Positions 61,069 to 64,000 of a stretch of 64,000 nucleotides of DNA are shown here, one piece after another. Both the position numbers and the translations under genes were made by a program. Position 1 is the stretch's first letter; each line of letters starts with the position of its first letter. This stretch comes from Bacillota bacterium (GTDB taxonomy: Bacteria > Bacillota > Clostridia > Lachnospirales > Lachnospiraceae), in the NCBI GenBank assembly GCA_023437365.1, contig JAEZGK010000035.1:71101-135100 (forward strand). Reading direction: 5' to 3'. The notes under the pieces are model-generated. The model made no database searches, was not told the DNA's origin, and saw only the letters and a list, made by a program, of their open reading frames with translations.

Positions 61069-62523
61069 CTAACAAATGTCCTTTGTAATCTCCGTTACCT
61101 TCCATACCTTACCGCCAATCATCGTATTTTTCATTGCTTCCAGTACCATGGCACCCTTACCGTTTAGTATTTCTACATAGGTAAGGGTATCTTGTACTGT
61201 TATAATGCCAATATCCTCTGCATTGACACCTTCCAGATTGGATATCACACCCACAAAATTAGTTGCTCTGAGCTTCTTTTTCTTTCCACCGTTGAAACGT
61301 AATTTCATAATCTCCTGATTCAGTTGATCACTTTTCGATTTCTTTATCTGCGGAAGCGTATTTATTTTTTCATCAAAGAAAGGTTTTTGAAGGGACACAT
61401 CCAGCCTGGTAGGTTTCGACAGTTCTGGAATTTGAAATCCAATCAATGTTTCGATGTTATGTAAATATCTGCTTTGGGTCGGAGTTACTAAAGAGATGGC
61501 CTTCCCTTTCTGCCCAGCACGTCCTGTTCTTCCCGTACGATGGACATAATTTTCCTTTTCCGGGGGAAGGTCATAGTGAATAACCACGGAAATGTTCTCA
61601 ATATCTATTCCCCTTGCCGCTACATCTGTGGCAATCAGATAGCGGTACTCTCCCCTTTTAAATTGCTTCATCGCAGACAATCGATCACTCTGTTCCATGC
61701 CTCCATGTATTTTATTACAGGGATAGCCTAACGTATCCAGATGCTCATATATCATATCCACTCTATCCTTAGTACTGCAAAAGATGATACAACTATCCGG
61801 ATTTTCAATCATCGTAATATCCGTAAGCAGTTCCAGTTTATCTTCTTCTGCTGTAATATAAAGAGCATGCTGAATATCAGAAGTCATAATACTGTCTTCG
61901 CTGACATCTACATTCATCGGGTTTCTCATATTATTTGATGCTATGCTTTTAACCTCATCAGGCATGGTTGCAGAGAACAACATTGTTATCCGTTCCTTAG
62001 GCAGCTCCTTGATAATAGCTTCCACCTGACTGATAAACCCCATATCCAGCATCCTGTCAGCTTCATCAATTACTACATAGTGAATCTTATTTAGGATTAA
62101 TGTCCCCTTCTTAATATGATCCAAGACACGCCCCGGTGTCCCAACGACGACATGTGTCTTCTGCTTCAACTCTGTCTTCTCAATAGAAAATTGATGTCTT
62201 CCATAGATCGATACTGCTTTGATTCGTTTAAACCTTCCTATGTTAGTAAAATCCTCTTTCACCTGAACAGCAAGCTCTCTCGTTGGAGTCAAAATAAGCG
62301 CTTGTGGTTTATTTTCAATCCATTCGAGCAATTCACATATCGGTATCGTGTATGCGGCTGTCTTCCCGCTACCCGTCTGCGCTTTAACGATAAGATCCTT
62401 TTTCTCTAAAGCAGCCGGAATGACCCTGGACTGAACTTTAGTTGGACTGTCATACTCCAGCCCTCTCAATGCCTTTACAATATCCTCACTGATGTTATAT
62501 TCACTAAAACTTTTATTATCCAT
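61069..62523 (-). CDS. dbpA: DEAD-box RNA helicase, DbpA/YxiN-like
   Basis: This protein has 484 residues from 62523, which has TGAGAGGTTTCACT upstream; the frame runs 15 bases further back. Motifs include QTGSGKTAAYT (I), VIDEADRMLD (II), SATMP (III) and HRTGRTGRAGQKG (VI). The C-terminal 75 residues (ATNFVGVISNLEGVNAEDI) match the DbpA RNA-binding domain that recognises 23S rRNA hairpin 92. Likely role: large-subunit assembly. Confidence 0.93.
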   Translation of the reverse strand: MDNKSFSEYNISEDIVKALRGLEYDSPTKVQSRVIPAALEKKDLIVKAQTGSGKTAAYTIPICELLEWIENKPQALILTPTRELAVQVKEDFTNIGRFKRIKAVSIYGRHQFSIEKTELKQKTHVVVGTPGRVLDHIKKGTLILNKIHYVVIDEADRMLDMGFISQVEAIIKELPKERITMLFSATMPDEVKSIASNNMRNPMNVDVSEDSIMTSDIQHALYITAEEDKLELLTDITMIENPDSCIIFCSTKDRVDMIYEHLDTLGYPCNKIHGGMEQSDRLSAMKQFKRGEYRYLIATDVAARGIDIENISVVIHYDLPPEKENYVHRTGRTGRAGQKGKAISLVTPTQSRYLHNIETLIGFQIPELSKPTRLDVSLQKPFFDEKINTLPQIKKSKSDQLNQEIMKLRFNGGKKKKLRATNFVGVISNLEGVNAEDIGIITVQDTLTYVEILNGKGAMVLEAMKNTMIGGKVWKVTEITKDIC

Positions 62524-62819
62524 AGTGAAACCTCTCATTCAACGCTACCTGCAGCATGTAAAAAACCGGATATCATAATCTCCGTTATATACTAATTTAT
62601 TTTACATGGAGATACCGATCAATGCAATCATAACTGTTACTCTACTTAGCTACAACACTAATTTGGTTATCTTTTGGTTTATCTTAAGGTTTATTTATTA
62701 TATATTTGCTATTATGATAGGTATTTGATATCATGTGATTGATAGGAGGCTCTAAGTATCCTTTCACAAGTATTTTGAAGCATGAATATAAAATAGATAT
62801 TTCAAAGGTGGTAACAAGC

Positions 62820-63869
62820 ATGGATCAGCAAGAACAAAAGCATCAGCGTCGTCCCAGATATAAGGGCACTCATCCAAAGGCTTTTAAAGATAAATATAAG
62901 GAACTGCAACCAGAGCTATATGCTGATACAGTAGCAAAGGTCATCCAAAAAGGCAGTACACCGGCAGGTATGCATCGTTCCATTTGTGTTAATGAAATCA
63001 TAGAATTCTTACAGATCACACCTGGACAGATCGGACTGGATGCAACCTTAGGTTATGGTGGACATACGTTAGAGATGCTTAAATGCTTGAATTCACAGGG
63101 TCATTTGTATGCTACTGATGTGGATTCGATCGAATTGCCACGTACCAGGGAGCGTTTAGAACGCTTAGGATATGGCCCGGAGATTTTAACAATTAAGCAA
63201 ACCAACTTTTCTAATATCGATCAAATCGTTTCCGAATCTGGGCCACTCGATTTCATATTGGCAGACTTAGGGGTCTCTTCCATGCAAATAGACAATCCGG
63301 AAAGAGGGTTTTCTTATAAGACAGACGGACCATTAGATTTAAGACTAAATCCTTCCAAAGGTATCTCGGCGGCGGATCGTCTGAAAACCATCTCACAGGA
63401 TGAGCTACAGGGTATGTTACTGGAAAATGCGGACGAGCCTCATTCCGCAGAAATCGCTCGTGCTATTACTTCTATGATAAAAAAAGGAACAGCGATAGCA
63501 ACAACCGGTCAGCTCCAACAAATAATCAAGGATACACTAAAATTCATCCCCGAAAAAGATCGGAACGATGAAGTAAAAAAATCCTGTCAAAGATGCTTTC
63601 AAGCACTGCGGATTGATGTGAATAATGAATTTGAAGTGTTGTATGAGTTCTTAGAAAAGCTTCCTGCCGCCATGGCTCAGGGCGGGCGTGTCGCTATTCT
63701 CACATTTCACTCCGGTGAAGATCGTCTGGTCAAGAAATCCTTCCAGCGCTTCTATCGTGAGGGTATCTATCGAGAAATAGCTCCTGAAGCCATTCGCCCC
63801 TCAGTTGCCGAATGTAACTCCAATAGCCGTGCCAAATGTGCCAAATTGCGTTGGGCTATCAAAGCATAA
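62820..63869 (+). CDS. rsmH: RsmH-type 16S rRNA methyltransferase paralogue
   Basis: This protein has 349 residues from 62820, which has AAAGGTGG upstream. It matches RsmH/MraW, which methylates C1402 of 16S rRNA: SAM-binding DATLGYGGHTLEMLK (near 73), ILADLGVSSMQIDNPERGFS (near 150) and AILTFHSGEDRLVKKSFQRF (near 298). It carries a basic N-terminal extension of about 50 residues and lies outside any cell-division cluster, so it is probably a second copy with a different target or role. Confidence 0.88.
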   Translation: MDQQEQKHQRRPRYKGTHPKAFKDKYKELQPELYADTVAKVIQKGSTPAGMHRSICVNEIIEFLQITPGQIGLDATLGYGGHTLEMLKCLNSQGHLYATDVDSIELPRTRERLERLGYGPEILTIKQTNFSNIDQIVSESGPLDFILADLGVSSMQIDNPERGFSYKTDGPLDLRLNPSKGISAADRLKTISQDELQGMLLENADEPHSAEIARAITSMIKKGTAIATTGQLQQIIKDTLKFIPEKDRNDEVKKSCQRCFQALRIDVNNEFEVLYEFLEKLPAAMAQGGRVAILTFHSGEDRLVKKSFQRFYREGIYREIAPEAIRPSVAECNSNSRAKCAKLRWAIKA

Positions 63870-63882
63870 GCGTATACCAAAA

Positions 63883-64000
63883 GGGGCTGTTGCAAAACAC
63901 TTTGTTAGCCAGAGTAAGGATACAGGCATCCCGTCATGCACTGTTTGCCGGACAGCTTGTCGATATTGTTTGATCAGAAGCGAACATTTATGTTCGATTA
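63883..64000 (+). other. Terminal intergenic sequence
   Basis: GGGGCTGTTGCAAAAC at 63883-63898 resembles the ends of some insertion sequences and also the first arm of common clostridial terminators; the partner arm is not in the window. A near-palindrome CGAACATTTATGTTCG lies at 63981-63996. No gene is seen. Confidence 0.4.

Noticed and set aside
63883..63898. Insertion-sequence terminal repeat
   Set aside because: The sequence also resembles a terminator arm; no transposase or second end is visible, so it is only noted.
63981..63996. LexA/SOS box CGAACATTTATGTTCG
   Set aside because: The gap between the GAAC and GTTC halves is six bases, not the four of Gram-positive SOS boxes, and the following gene is outside the window.

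Overview
The window looks like ordinary chromosome of a low-GC, anaerobic, Gram-positive bacterium, most likely a Clostridia member close to Lachnospiraceae (Lachnoclostridium/Anaerocolumna type). The reasons are strong AGGAGG-type ribosome binding sites, sigma-A promoters close to TTGACA-N17-TATAAT, a T-box leader, an FprA flavoprotein, an ECF-type vitamin uptake protein, and clostridial families such as DUF6179, DUF6323 and DUF5058. This placement is inference; no rRNA or tRNA gene lies in the window. No complete insertion sequence, prophage or CRISPR array was seen.

Left part (1-15.9 kb). A truncated trpE is controlled by a tryptophan T-box. It is followed by purE with its own promoter and terminator, a GH31 alpha-xylosidase, a Nudix hydrolase, and the vitamin B6 genes pdxS-pdxT divergent from a MocR regulator (pdxR). 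Then come a membrane GGDEF protein, a YgjP-like metallopeptidase, a NYN/OST-HTH RNase-like protein, a 0.5-kb repeat-rich intergenic region, a PAS-GGDEF-HD-GYP protein, a small membrane protein, a HAD phosphatase and a PlsY-like acyltransferase.

15.9-20.7 kb holds a minus-strand gene cluster of a MoxR AAA+ ATPase, a metallopeptidase-like/VWA protein, a small unknown protein, DUF6323 and DUF6179. It has a structured leader, an internal perfect 24-bp hairpin, and a second consensus promoter faced by an opposing one. It is one of the two best candidates for an undescribed system.

20.8-39.5 kb contains an ATPase/M20 peptidase/DUF5058 membrane pair, a DMT transporter with an extreme histidine tail, aldehyde dehydrogenase, lytic transglycosylase, an HxlR regulator divergent from fprA, a 240-bp inverted repeat, a MATE pump, and a 7TM-PAS-GGDEF protein. 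Next is a compact MarR-controlled flavoprotein operon (membrane FMN-binding protein, MarR, three flavodoxin-fold proteins) whose promoter carries two palindromic operators. A DMT-dus-msrA run follows.

39.5-45.1 kb contains the other best candidate: a Tet(M/W)-like ribosomal-protection GTPase fused at its C-terminus to a YacP/Rae1-type NYN nuclease, followed by a 930-residue zinc-ribbon protein of unknown function.

45.4-64 kb contains a MATE pump, a prenyltransferase-like protein, OsmC, an ECF sigma factor, and a TetR-coaB-coaC-coaX-panT coenzyme A operon with operators built into a consensus promoter. It continues with a UvrA-like ABC protein, two alpha/beta hydrolases, another DMT transporter divergent from a broken MocR gene, thioredoxin and rhodanese genes, a DbpA-like helicase and an RsmH paralogue. 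Three c-di-GMP turnover proteins (two GGDEF-only, one GGDEF plus HD-GYP) are spread over the window.
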